Assembly: GCA_035504415.1 (NCBI GenBank)
Contig: DATJRY010000015.1
Coordinates: 36,524 to 100,523, forward strand
DNA: 64,000 nucleotides
Direction of reading: 5' to 3'
Source of the DNA: Candidatus Sulfotelmatobacter sp.
Lineage (GTDB): Bacteria > Vulcanimicrobiota > Vulcanimicrobiia > Vulcanimicrobiales > Vulcanimicrobiaceae
Positions within the stretch are counted from its first letter, which is position 1. Each line of letters opens with the position of its first letter. This document shows positions 35,807-42,867 of the stretch, piece by piece. The notes below the pieces were generated by a model, which was given only the letters and a program-made list of their open reading frames with translations, was not told the DNA's origin and searched no databases. A program made the position numbers and the translations under genes.

Positions 35807-36424
35807 ATGGATCCGTCCGCGCTCGACCTCGATCGTCCACTGCCCGTGGACCGCACCACCGCTCACGGCCTGCTCGCTGACACGATGCAGGCCGCTGGCG
35901 TGTTGGAGCGCCCCGCGCCGGACGCCGCGCACCGCTGGATCGACACCTTCCTGGACGCGTTCGCGGACCGGGGAGGCTCGCTGCGCGACGCGCTCCACGC
36001 GGTGGCCGCGTTGCGCGCCGAGGCCGTCACGTTGCCGGCGCTCGAGCTGGAACGGCTGCGCAACCGGCAGGTGCTGTTCTTCTTGGACGCCGTCTCGCAG
36101 TACGTCGACGACCAGGCCGAGCTGCGCGGCCTGCAGCTCGAGCACGACGTCCCGGTCATCGCCGAGGAGTTCGGGATCGCGCCCGCCGACGCGTTCGCCG
36201 CGCTGCGCATGGCGCTGACGGGCGAGACGGACGGGCCGCCGCTCGAGCTACTCTTCCCGCTGCTCGGCCACGAACGGATCATGATCCGCATCGGCGCGGT
36301 CAGCTCGCACGTGCTGCACGGGCGCGGCCTCGAGCCGATCACGTTCGGTCCGGGGGGCAAGCCGTTCGAGACGATCCAGAGCACGCGCCCGCCGGCAACC
36401 GGCGAGCCGAGCAACGGGTCCTAG
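35807..36424 (+). CDS. Stand-alone GluRS anticodon-binding-domain-like protein (gltX remnant)
   Basis: The 205-residue protein lacks the Rossmann catalytic domain, HIGH and KMSKS of glutamyl-tRNA synthetase. Its second half reads PADAFAALRMALTGETDGPP followed by LELLFPLLGHERIMIRI, the GluRS C-terminal pattern (family form: ...MPLRxALTGxTxGPxLxxxxxLLGKExxxxRL). The first half is also consistent with GluRS domain 4 (WIDTFLDAFADRGGSLRDAL). It sits directly before cysS, where Firmicutes carry full-length gltX. A role in tRNA binding or as a relic is inferred. The ATG at 35807 has GGAGG about 16 bases upstream. Confidence 0.7.
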   Translation: MDPSALDLDRPLPVDRTTAHGLLADTMQAAGVLERPAPDAAHRWIDTFLDAFADRGGSLRDALHAVAALRAEAVTLPALELERLRNRQVLFFLDAVSQYVDDQAELRGLQLEHDVPVIAEEFGIAPADAFAALRMALTGETDGPPLELLFPLLGHERIMIRIGAVSSHVLHGRGLEPITFGPGGKPFETIQSTRPPATGEPSNGS

Positions 36425-36429
36425 CCCCC

Positions 36430-37851
36430 GTGCCGTTGCGGCTCTACAACACGCGCACGCGTTCGGTCGAACCGTTCCGAACGCTGGCGCCCGACCATGC
36501 CCGCATCTACGTCTGCGGCCTGACGCCCTCGGCCGAGGCGCACCTGGGGCATGCGCGCTCGTTCCTGTTCTTCGACGTGCTGCGGCGGTATCTCGCGCAC
36601 CCGCGCAACGGTTACCGGGTAACCTACGTCCAGAACGTCACCGACGTCGACGACCGTTCGATCGCGGCCGCGCAGCGCGAAGGCGTCACCTTCGGTGAGG
36701 TCGTGGCGCGCTACTTCGGCTCGTTCAAGGCCTCGATGCGCGCGCTGGGCGTGCGCGAGCCCGACGAGGAGCCGCGCGCGACGGCGTACGTCCCCGAGAT
36801 CATCGCCATGATCGAGGAGCTGATCGCGCACGGCAACGCCTACGTGGTCGAGGACGGCATCTACTATGCGGTCGCGTCCTTTCCGCGCTATGGTGCGCTG
36901 AGCGGAAAGAACACCGACGAGCTGCTGGTCGGCGCGCGCATCGCCGAGAACGAGCACAAGCGGGATCCGCTCGACTTCGCGCTGTGGAAGTTCGCCAAGC
37001 CCGGCGAGCCGCAGTGGGACTCGCCGTGGGGCGGCGGCCGGCCGGGCTGGCACATCGAGTGCAGCGCGATGTCGCGCGCGCTGCTGGGCGTACCGTTCGA
37101 CCTGCACGGCGGCGGCTACGACTTGATCTTCCCGCACCACGAGAACGAGGTCGCGCAGAGCGAGGCGCTGATGCCGGCGCCGCCGATGGCCGACTTCTGG
37201 GTGCACGGCGGCCTGCTGAATTTCGACGGCCGCAAGATGTCCAAGTCGCTGGGCAACTTCGAACCGCTCTCGGCGCTCGTGCAGCGCCACGACCCGCTCG
37301 CGATTCGCCTGTTGTTCCTGCAGACCGGGTACCGCAAGCCGATGAACTTCACCGAGGACTCGATCGCGGGCGCGACCGTGGCACTCGAGAAGGTGATCGC
37401 GGCGCGCGCCGCGCTGCCCGAGCACGCCGACGACGCCGGCGCACGCGAGCGCTTCTTCGCCGCGCTCGACGACGACATGAACACCGCCGGCGCGGTCGGC
37501 GTGCTGTTCGCCGAGGTCGTCACCGCCGGGCGCGGCGGGCGCGCGTTCCTGGACGAGGCGCTCGAGGTGCTCGGTCTGGGTGCGCTGCGCGAGCGCACCG
37601 TGCGCGCCCTCGTCGCGGCGCCGCTGCCGACCGATCTCGCCACGCGGCTGACCGCACGGCTCGGCGATGCCATCTCGCTCAACGGCGAGTCGCCCGAGGA
37701 AGCGGTGGCCGCGGTGATCGCGGCGCGCGCGGCGGCGCGCAAGAACAAGGATTTCGCGCTCGGCGACCGCCTGCGCGACGCGCTGGCGGCCGAAGGGATC
37801 GTGCTCAAGGACGGCAAGGACGGGACGACGTGGACCCGCGCCGTCGGCTGA
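36430..37851 (+). CDS. cysS: Cysteinyl-tRNA synthetase
   Basis: CysS charges tRNA-Cys. The 473-residue class I enzyme has the zinc ligand Cys29 (VCGLTPS), the HIGH-equivalent HLGH at 38-41, the zinc-site blocks WHIECSAM and PHHENEVAQSEA, and KMSKS starting at Lys269 (RKMSKSLGN). The C-terminal helical domain (LGDRLRDALAAEGIVLKDG) is complete. GTG 36430 is 5 bases after the stop of the GluRS-like gene, with no clear Shine-Dalgarno. The end overlaps rlmB by 22 bases. Confidence 0.95.
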   Translation: MPLRLYNTRTRSVEPFRTLAPDHARIYVCGLTPSAEAHLGHARSFLFFDVLRRYLAHPRNGYRVTYVQNVTDVDDRSIAAAQREGVTFGEVVARYFGSFKASMRALGVREPDEEPRATAYVPEIIAMIEELIAHGNAYVVEDGIYYAVASFPRYGALSGKNTDELLVGARIAENEHKRDPLDFALWKFAKPGEPQWDSPWGGGRPGWHIECSAMSRALLGVPFDLHGGGYDLIFPHHENEVAQSEALMPAPPMADFWVHGGLLNFDGRKMSKSLGNFEPLSALVQRHDPLAIRLLFLQTGYRKPMNFTEDSIAGATVALEKVIAARAALPEHADDAGARERFFAALDDDMNTAGAVGVLFAEVVTAGRGGRAFLDEALEVLGLGALRERTVRALVAAPLPTDLATRLTARLGDAISLNGESPEEAVAAVIAARAAARKNKDFALGDRLRDALAAEGIVLKDGKDGTTWTRAVG

Positions 37852-38651
37852 GCGGCGGCCGGCCGCAGCACCAGCAGCAGCGGCGCGCGCCGCGCGTCGA
37901 TCTCGACGACGTCGTCTACGGCGTGCACGCGGTCGACGAAGCGCTGGCCGCCGGCGAATCGCTGCGCACGATCCACGTCGGCGACGACCGCAAGCGCGAT
38001 CCCGCGCTGCGCAACCTGCTCGAGCGCGCGCGCACGAGCAACGTGCCGGTGCGCTACGAGAGCCGCGCGTTCTTCGCCAGCTTTCCGTACAAGGCGCATC
38101 AGGGCGTGGTCGCGTTCGGCGAGCCGTTCGCGTACTCGTCGCTCGAAGAGATCTTGGCCGCGCCGCGCGCCGGGCCGCTGCTGTTGGTCGTGCTCGACCA
38201 CGTCACCGACCCGCACAACGTCGGCGCGATCGTGCGCTCGACCGAGTGCGCGGGCGGCAGCGGCGTGGTGCTCCCCGAGCGGCGCAGCGCGGGCGTGAAC
38301 CCGACCGTCCGCAAGGCGGCGGCCGGCGCCGCGGCCTACGTGCCGGTGGCCCGGGTCGCCAACGTCGCCCAAGCGGTCCGAATGCTGAAGAAGGCCGGCG
38401 TCTGGGTCTACGGGGCGGCCGGCGAGGCCGGCGCTCGGCCGTACACCGACGTCGACCTGACGGCCGACGTGGCGCTCGTCATCGGGGCCGAGGGCGAAGG
38501 GATCGCTCCCCTGGTCAAACGGGAGTGCGACGGCTTGATCGCGATCCCGCTCTTGGGCCAAATTGGCTCATTGAACGCCTCGGTTGCCGCCGGCGTTTTG
38601 CTCTACGAGGCGGTTCGACAGCGGGGCAGAGCAGGCGAAAGACCGGTATAA
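37830..38651 (+). CDS. rlmB: 23S rRNA 2'-O-methyltransferase, RlmB/TrmH family
   Basis: A SPOUT-fold methyltransferase that modifies a ribosomal RNA guanosine. The 273-residue protein has an N-terminal L30e-like substrate domain (VYGVHAVDEALAAGESLRTI) and the SPOUT motifs LDHVTDPHNVGAIVRSTECA (motif 1), ALVIGAEGEGIAPLV (motif 2) and IPLLGQIGSLNASVAAGVLL (motif 3), which form the knotted SAM site. GTG 37830 overlaps cysS by 22 bases. Bacillus has the same cysS-mrnC-rlmB order; mrnC is missing here. Confidence 0.92.
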   Translation: MDPRRRLSGGRPQHQQQRRAPRVDLDDVVYGVHAVDEALAAGESLRTIHVGDDRKRDPALRNLLERARTSNVPVRYESRAFFASFPYKAHQGVVAFGEPFAYSSLEEILAAPRAGPLLLVVLDHVTDPHNVGAIVRSTECAGGSGVVLPERRSAGVNPTVRKAAAGAAAYVPVARVANVAQAVRMLKKAGVWVYGAAGEAGARPYTDVDLTADVALVIGAEGEGIAPLVKRECDGLIAIPLLGQIGSLNASVAAGVLLYEAVRQRGRAGERPV

Positions 38652-38667
38652 ACATCCTTCTAGCGCC

Positions 38668-38696
38668 TTGACCCACTAGCAGGACCCTCCTATACT
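38668..38696 (+). promoter_or_regulatory. Sigma-70-type promoter for the sigH gene
   Basis: TTGACC (38668-38673) and TATACT (38691-38696) are separated by exactly 17 bp, close to the consensus. The leader to the ATG at 38773 would be about 70 bases. It lies right after rlmB, so sigH has its own vegetative promoter and need not depend on the cysS operon. Confidence 0.75.
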
Positions 38697-38772
38697 AGAA
38701 CGGTCGTGCTCGGCCCGGACGGGCCCCGGCCCGCGTTTTCGGGCACGATGTTCCCCCGGCAAGGTAGGTTTC

Positions 38773-39420
38773 ATGGCGCTCACTCAGCCCGCCGCCGAGG
38801 CCCTCGACTATCACGAGCGGCCGGACGAAGACCTCGTCTCAGCGGCGAAATCCGGCGACAATCTCGCCATGGAGTTCTTGCTCAACAAGTACAAGAACTT
38901 CGTCCGGATCAAGGCCAAGAGCTATTTCCTCATCGGCGCGGACCGAGAGGACATCATTCAGGAAGGGATGATCGGCCTGTACAAGGCCGTCCGCGATTTC
39001 AAGGCTGACAAGCTCTCGAGCTTCCGTGCCTTCGCGGAACTCTGCATCACCCGTCAGATCATCACCGCGATCAAGACGGCGACCCGGCAGAAGCACATCC
39101 CGCTCAATCAGTACATCTCGCTGAACAAGCCGATCTACGACGAGGACAGCGAGCGCACGCTGCTCGACGTGATGCCCTCGCAGAAGACGTCCGATCCCGA
39201 AGAGCTCGTGATCAATCAGGAAGTCTCCGAGGACATCAAGGCGCGGATCCAAGAGAATCTCTCGGACCTCGAGTCGCAGGTGCTGCTCTCATACCTGGAA
39301 GGCAAGTCCTACCAGGAGATGGCGCGCGACCTCAATCGCCACGTCAAGTCGATCGACAACGCGCTGCAGCGCGTCAAGCGGAAGATCGAGAAGAACCTGG
39401 CCGAGATCGAGCTGCCTTGA
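38773..39420 (+). CDS. sigH: RNA polymerase sigma factor SigH-like (sigma-70 family)
   Basis: The 215-residue sigma factor resembles B. subtilis Spo0H: region 2 (LLNKYKNFVRIKAKSYFLIG, then DREDIIQEGMIGLYKAVRDF and FRAFAELCITRQIITAIKTA) and region 4 (LSDLESQVLLSYLEGKSYQE...VKSIDNALQRVKRKIEKNL). The ATG follows AAGGTAGG. Its position after cysS-rlmB is the same as in Firmicutes. No sporulation genes are visible, so the regulon is more likely stationary-phase or transition-state genes. A strong terminator follows at 39488. Confidence 0.92.
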   Translation: MALTQPAAEALDYHERPDEDLVSAAKSGDNLAMEFLLNKYKNFVRIKAKSYFLIGADREDIIQEGMIGLYKAVRDFKADKLSSFRAFAELCITRQIITAIKTATRQKHIPLNQYISLNKPIYDEDSERTLLDVMPSQKTSDPEELVINQEVSEDIKARIQENLSDLESQVLLSYLEGKSYQEMARDLNRHVKSIDNALQRVKRKIEKNLAEIELP

Positions 39421-39487
39421 AAGGACGTAGTGGCGCGTAGCTGATTCCGTCAGCCGACGCCATCGAGGAGTTCGACGGATTCCGGAG

Positions 39488-39514
39488 AGGCCTCGCGTTA
39501 CGGCGAGGCCTTTT
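39488..39514. terminator. Intrinsic terminator between sigH and the convergent ferredoxin gene
   Basis: AGGCCTCGC (39488-39496) and GCGAGGCCT (39503-39511) form a perfect 9-bp stem with a 6-base loop, followed by T residues to 39514 on the plus strand. The stop codon of the minus-strand gene lies inside the loop. It serves sigH and perhaps both genes. Confidence 0.85.
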
Positions 39515-39866
39515 CGGCTTTCTGCGGCGCCAGCGTCGCGACGATCGTCTGGTAGATCTCCTCGCGGTCGGTGAGCGGATCGAACACCAGGCACTGCTGT
39601 TCGCCGCCGCGTCCGACCGGGTCGAGCAGCATCGTCACGCGGCCGACCGCGCACACGTCCAGACAGGTGGTGCCGGTCGCGCGCACCGGGCCCCAGTGCC
39701 CGTCGGCCTTCAGCCGGTCTTTCAGCCATTCACGCAAACGCAAACGCTCGTCGCCGGCGTGCTCGGGAAAGTCTTCCGGGAAACGCACGTTCAGACACTT
39801 CTCGCAGACCAGCGCCAGGCCGCCGTGACGCTGCCAGGCCGGTTTGACTTCGATGGGATCGCTCAC
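39498..39866 (-). CDS. (2Fe-2S) ferredoxin-domain protein, thioredoxin-like
   Basis: A 122-residue protein with the cysteine layout of the thioredoxin-like 2Fe-2S ferredoxins: LVCEKCLN near the N-terminus and GTTCLDVCAVG about 45 residues later, then the conserved block CLVFDPLTDREEIYQTIV. It overlaps the upstream tetR-family gene by 4 bases (ATGA), so the regulator and ferredoxin are co-translated. It could supply electrons to the divergently encoded nitroreductase-like flavoprotein, but that is speculative. Confidence 0.75.
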   Translation of the reverse strand: MSDPIEVKPAWQRHGGLALVCEKCLNVRFPEDFPEHAGDERLRLREWLKDRLKADGHWGPVRATGTTCLDVCAVGRVTMLLDPVGRGGEQQCLVFDPLTDREEIYQTIVATLAPQKAEKASP

Positions 39867-40426
39867 GCCGTGCTCTTCGCGCCGCGCGCGCGCAATCCGT
39901 CGATGACGACCTCAGCGTAACGGCACCAAGCGTCGTCACGCTCGGTCAGGTGTGCGTTGAAGACGAAGCACAGCACGTCGTCGACGCCGACGTCGCCGCG
40001 CAGCGCGCCCTCGTCGACCGCCGCACGCATCAGCGCGTCGAGCGCGTCGTGCAGCTCGCGCCGGCGCTCGCCGAGCTCGGGCCGCGTCTTGGCGACCTCG
40101 CAGGTCGAGATCTCCGAGAGCGACCGGTTCTCGGACTGCGAGCGCAGCATCTCGCGCAGCAGCGCGGTCAGCCGGTCCCAGGCGCTCCCGCCGTCCGCTT
40201 GGCGGGCGCGAGCGGCGAAGCAGCCCAGCTGCTCGGCCAGGATCGCCCCGACCAGGTCGAGCTTGGTCGGGAAGTGCCGGTACAGGGTTCCGATGCCGAC
40301 CCCGGCGGCGGACGCGACCTCGTCCATCTGCGTGGCGCGGCCGCCGCGGGCGAAGCAAGCGCAGGCGGCCGCCAGCAGGGCATGGCGGTTGCGAGCGGCG
40401 TCGGCGCGGAGCGGTCGGGTCTGCAT
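39863..40426 (-). CDS. TetR family transcriptional regulator
   Basis: The 187-residue protein has an N-terminal TetR helix-turn-helix (about 12-60: NRHALLAAACACFARGG... MDEVASAAGVGIGTLYRHFP) with the typical GTLYRHF, and a helical C-terminal ligand domain (EMLRSQSENRSLSEISTCEV). It is divergent from the nitroreductase gene across 105 bp containing a perfect palindrome (40468-40489). It probably represses itself and the nitroreductase until a small inducer binds. Confidence 0.9.
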   Translation of the reverse strand: MQTRPLRADAARNRHALLAAACACFARGGRATQMDEVASAAGVGIGTLYRHFPTKLDLVGAILAEQLGCFAARARQADGGSAWDRLTALLREMLRSQSENRSLSEISTCEVAKTRPELGERRRELHDALDALMRAAVDEGALRGDVGVDDVLCFVFNAHLTERDDAWCRYAEVVIDGLRARGAKSTA

Positions 40427-40467
40427 GTGTCCTTTAAGCGGAACCTTCGGTCCGGATGGGTGGTTTC

Positions 40468-40489
40468 AAGCGGAGGAACGGCTCCGCTT
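40468..40489. promoter_or_regulatory. Candidate TetR operator palindrome
   Basis: AAGCGGAG (40468-40475) and CTCCGCTT (40482-40489) are perfect inverted repeats around a 6-bp spacer, in the gap between the divergent tetR-family and nitroreductase genes. A related half-site AAGCGGAA lies nearer the regulator. Size and position fit a TetR-type operator. Confidence 0.5.
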
Positions 40490-40531
40490 CGGGGCCGGCC
40501 GAAAGCTGACCAACCGACTTTGGAGAGCACC

Positions 40532-41176
40532 GTGACCACAACCCTGCCCGAGCTCGACGAGCTCATCGCCCGCAAGGGCGCCCGCACCGTCGACGAGCAC
40601 GCGCTGCGCAGCCTGTTCCTCGACGCCCGCACCGCCAACGGCTTCCTCGACGTGCCCGTCCCGCGGGCGCTGCTCGAGCGCGCCGTCGAGTTGGCCAAGC
40701 ACGGTCCGACCGGTGCCAACGCCCAGCCGATGCGGCTGGTGTTCGTCGAGAGCCCCGAGGCCAAGCAGCGGCTGCTCCCGGCGCTTGCGCCCGGCAACGT
40801 CGAGAAGACGAAGAGCGCGCCGGTGACCGCGATCGTCGCGGCCGACCACCGCTTCTACGAGCACCTGCCGCGGCTCTTCCCGCACGCGCCGCAGATGAAG
40901 GCCATGTACGAAGGCGACGACAAGGCCGCGCTGGTGGAGCAGCAGGCGACGCTGAACGCGACGCTGCAGGGCGCGTACTTCATGCTGGCCGCGCGCTCGC
41001 TGGGGCTCGACGTCGGACCGATGGGCGGCTTCGATCGCGCGCAGGTCGACGCGACGTTCTTCCCCGACGGCCGCAGCAAGTCGCTGTGGCTGGTCAACCT
41101 CGGGTACGCCGACGACGGCAAGACCTTCGCGCGCAGTCCGCGCCTGGAGTTCGACGAGATCGCGACGATCGTCTGA
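40532..41176 (+). CDS. Nitroreductase-family flavoprotein (RutE/malonic semialdehyde reductase-like)
   Basis: A 214-residue FMN-dependent oxidoreductase. Motifs are LFLDARTANGFLDVPVPRAL, AKHGPTGANAQPMRLVFVES (FMN-binding block of RutE-type proteins) and LGLDVGPMGGFD, ending LGYADDGKTFARSPRLEFDE. The RutE branch reduces malonic semialdehyde in pyrimidine breakdown, but many relatives reduce other enones or nitro compounds. GTG 40532 has GGAGAG upstream. Regulation by the divergent TetR protein is likely. Confidence 0.85.
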   Translation: MTTTLPELDELIARKGARTVDEHALRSLFLDARTANGFLDVPVPRALLERAVELAKHGPTGANAQPMRLVFVESPEAKQRLLPALAPGNVEKTKSAPVTAIVAADHRFYEHLPRLFPHAPQMKAMYEGDDKAALVEQQATLNATLQGAYFMLAARSLGLDVGPMGGFDRAQVDATFFPDGRSKSLWLVNLGYADDGKTFARSPRLEFDEIATIV

Positions 41177-41188
41177 GGGCGAGCGCTG

Positions 41189-41272
41189 AGCCGACGGTGG
41201 GATTCGAACCCACGGTGGACTTGCGTCACTGGTTTACAAAACCAGTCCCATCGACCGCTAGGGAACGTCGGC
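41189..41272 (-). tRNA. tRNA-Thr (anticodon TGT) with a long variable arm
   Basis: On the minus strand the acceptor stem is GCCGACG/CGTCGGC. The anticodon arm is CTGGT-TTTGTAA-ACCAG (TGT, reading ACA) and the T arm is GTGGG-TTCGAAT-CCCAC. Between the anticodon and T arms are 15 bases (41214-41228) that fold as GAC-GCAA-GTC, a class II variable arm unusual for threonine. G1-C72 and C2-G71 fit threonine identity. CCA is not encoded. Confidence 0.8.
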
Positions 41273-41368
41273 GCGCTGCGTAGCTTCCGCGCCCCGGCGG
41301 TACGGAACCTGGCCGCGGAGGGTAGGAGTGAGACCCGCCGGGAGCGTATCTGAGCGGGTCCCCACCGT

Positions 41369-41453
41369 GGGTCGGTGGTCGAGTGGTTAATGGCACCGGA
41401 CTGTAAATTCGGCTCGCGAAAGCGATACGCTGGTTCAAATCCAGCCCGGCCCA
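41369..41453 (+). tRNA. tRNA-Tyr (anticodon GTA)
   Basis: Acceptor GGGTCGG pairs with CCGGCCC. The anticodon loop CTGTAAA gives GTA. The long variable arm (CTCGCGAAAGCGATAC region) is normal for tyrosine. T arm is GCTGG-TTCAAAT-CCAGC. CCA is not encoded in full. Confidence 0.9.
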
Positions 41454-41513
41454 CATGACCGGCGGCGCGCGTCCCCGCGGACGTGCGCCGCCGCTTCGTC
41501 ATCGCGCTCGAGC

Positions 41514-41587
41514 GCGGGCGTTGCATAATGGTAATGCCCTTGCCTTCCAAGCAAGAGTCGCGGGTTCGATTCCCGCCGCCCGCTCCA
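41514..41587 (+). tRNA. tRNA-Gly (anticodon TCC)
   Basis: Acceptor GCGGGCG/CGCCCGC, anticodon arm CTTGC-CTTCCAA-GCAAG (TCC), T arm GCGGG-TTCGATT-CCCGC, and an encoded CCA at 41585-41587. A strong terminator follows directly. Confidence 0.92.
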
Positions 41588-41593
41588 CGTCAC

Positions 41594-41629
41594 AAGAGTC
41601 CCGTCACCGGCGGGACTCTTGATGTTTTT
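41594..41629 (+). terminator. Intrinsic terminator after tRNA-Gly
   Basis: AAGAGTCCCG (41594-41603) pairs perfectly with CGGGACTCTT (41611-41620) around a 7-base loop, followed by GATG and five T residues. It ends the tRNA-Tyr/tRNA-Gly transcript before the surface-protein gene. Confidence 0.88.
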
Positions 41630-41655
41630 CGGAGGTTTTCGGGAACCAAGGAAGC

Positions 41656-42843
41656 GTGGCAATCGTACGATTTCTTCGTGTCCTCTCCGTAGCCGGCATC
41701 GCGCTGGCCTGCGGACTCGCTTGCGGCCTCCCGGCCGCGGCGCAGGTGTACGCCAACCTGAACGTCTCGTTTCAGGTCGGAACGCCGCCCCCGGCACTGG
41801 TGTGGGACGTCCCGCCGCCGTGCCCCCAACAGAACTGGGTCTGGTCTCCCGGCTACTGGGCATGGGGCCCGGCCGGCTATTACTGGGTGCCCGGCACCTG
41901 GGTGCCGGCGCCGCAGCCGAACTACTATTGGACGCCGGGCTACTGGAGCTGGCAGAACAACGCCTACGTCTGGAATCCGGGCTATTGGGGTCCGACTGTC
42001 GGCTTCTACGGCGGCGTCAACTACGGCGGCGGCTACTACGGTAACGGGTGGGTCGGCGGCCGCTGGTCCAACGGCGTGCTGCTCTACAACACGGCGGCCG
42101 TGCACGTCGGGAGCGGCATTCGCCACGTCTACGTCAACCGCGCGGGCATCGTCGGGCAGCCGCGCGGGCCGATCGTCAGCTACAACGGCGGCGCCGGCGG
42201 CGTTCACGCGCGGCCCTCGGCGGCGCAGTTGGCCGCGTACCGCGAGCGGCGGTCCGGGTTGACCCCGCAGCAACAGCAGCACGTGCAGGTCGCACAGCAA
42301 GATCGGCGTTTGCTGGCGCGCGTCAACGGCGGCCGACCGCCGGTGGTGAGTGCCGCGCGGCCGTTCACGCCGGCGGCCAGGCCCGCCGGATTCGCGCCGG
42401 TCACCGCACAGGACCGCGCCGCGGTCCGCAACACCGCCGTTCGACCGGCCCCCGCGCGAGCGGCGGCGGCACCCGCGCGGCCCGCCCACATGGGCGCACC
42501 GGCGCACGCGGCGGCACCGGCGCACGCGGCGGCACCGGCGCATGCCGCCCGACCGCAGCGTCCGGCGGCACACCCGGCACCGGCACACGCCGCGGCTCCG
42601 GCGCACCCGGCGATGCACGCGCAGCCGCAGCGACCGGTAGCGCATCCGGCCCCGGCGGCGCACCATCCGGCGATGCAGCAGCATCCGGCGATGCAAGCAC
42701 GACCCGCGATGCAGCAGCATCCGGCGATGCAAGCGCGACCGGCGATGCAGCAGCATCCGGCGGCGGCACCGCATGCGCCGGCCGCGCATCCGGCGCCGGC
42801 TCATCCGCAACAGCAGCAGCCGCAGCACCCGCCGCACGGCTAG
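41656..42843 (+). CDS. Secreted WXXGXW-repeat protein with His/Pro-rich tail
   Basis: A 395-residue exported protein. Residues 1-30 are a signal peptide ending GLPAAAQV. Residues 50-110 hold repeats of the YXWXXGXW type (WVWSPGYWAWGPAGYYWVPG, NYYWTPGYWSWQ, YVWNPGYWGP). The rest is low-complexity Ala/Pro/His/Gln, including three copies of a block encoding QQHPAMQARPAM. The tail has many His-Pro pairs and might bind metal. GTG 41656 has AAGGA five bases upstream. Function is unknown for the family; an outer-layer or envelope role is likely. Confidence 0.75.
   Translation: MAIVRFLRVLSVAGIALACGLACGLPAAAQVYANLNVSFQVGTPPPALVWDVPPPCPQQNWVWSPGYWAWGPAGYYWVPGTWVPAPQPNYYWTPGYWSWQNNAYVWNPGYWGPTVGFYGGVNYGGGYYGNGWVGGRWSNGVLLYNTAAVHVGSGIRHVYVNRAGIVGQPRGPIVSYNGGAGGVHARPSAAQLAAYRERRSGLTPQQQQHVQVAQQDRRLLARVNGGRPPVVSAARPFTPAARPAGFAPVTAQDRAAVRNTAVRPAPARAAAAPARPAHMGAPAHAAAPAHAAAPAHAARPQRPAAHPAPAHAAAPAHPAMHAQPQRPVAHPAPAAHHPAMQQHPAMQARPAMQQHPAMQARPAMQQHPAAAPHAPAAHPAPAHPQQQQPQHPPHG
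42493..42546 (+). repeat. 18-bp tandem coding repeat (three copies)
   Basis: Three near-identical 18-bp units (GCGGCACCGGCGCACGCG type) encode APAHAA repeats inside the surface protein. Copies differ by one to three bases. Confidence 0.75.
42673..42762 (+). repeat. 36-bp tandem coding repeat (2.5 copies)
   Basis: Two full units (42673-42708, 42709-42744) and a half unit (to 42762) encode MQQHPAMQARPA. The near identity suggests recent slippage expansion. Confidence 0.8.
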
Positions 42844-42867
42844 CGCTGGACGCGCGCTTGCTGTGGC

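Noticed and set aside
36340..36430. T-box leader upstream of cysS
   Set aside because: Only 5 bp separate cysS from the preceding gene and no T-box sequence or specifier hairpin is visible.
42493..42762. CRISPR-like direct repeats
   Set aside because: The repeats are contiguous, in frame and encode Ala/Pro/His blocks of a surface protein; there are no spacers.
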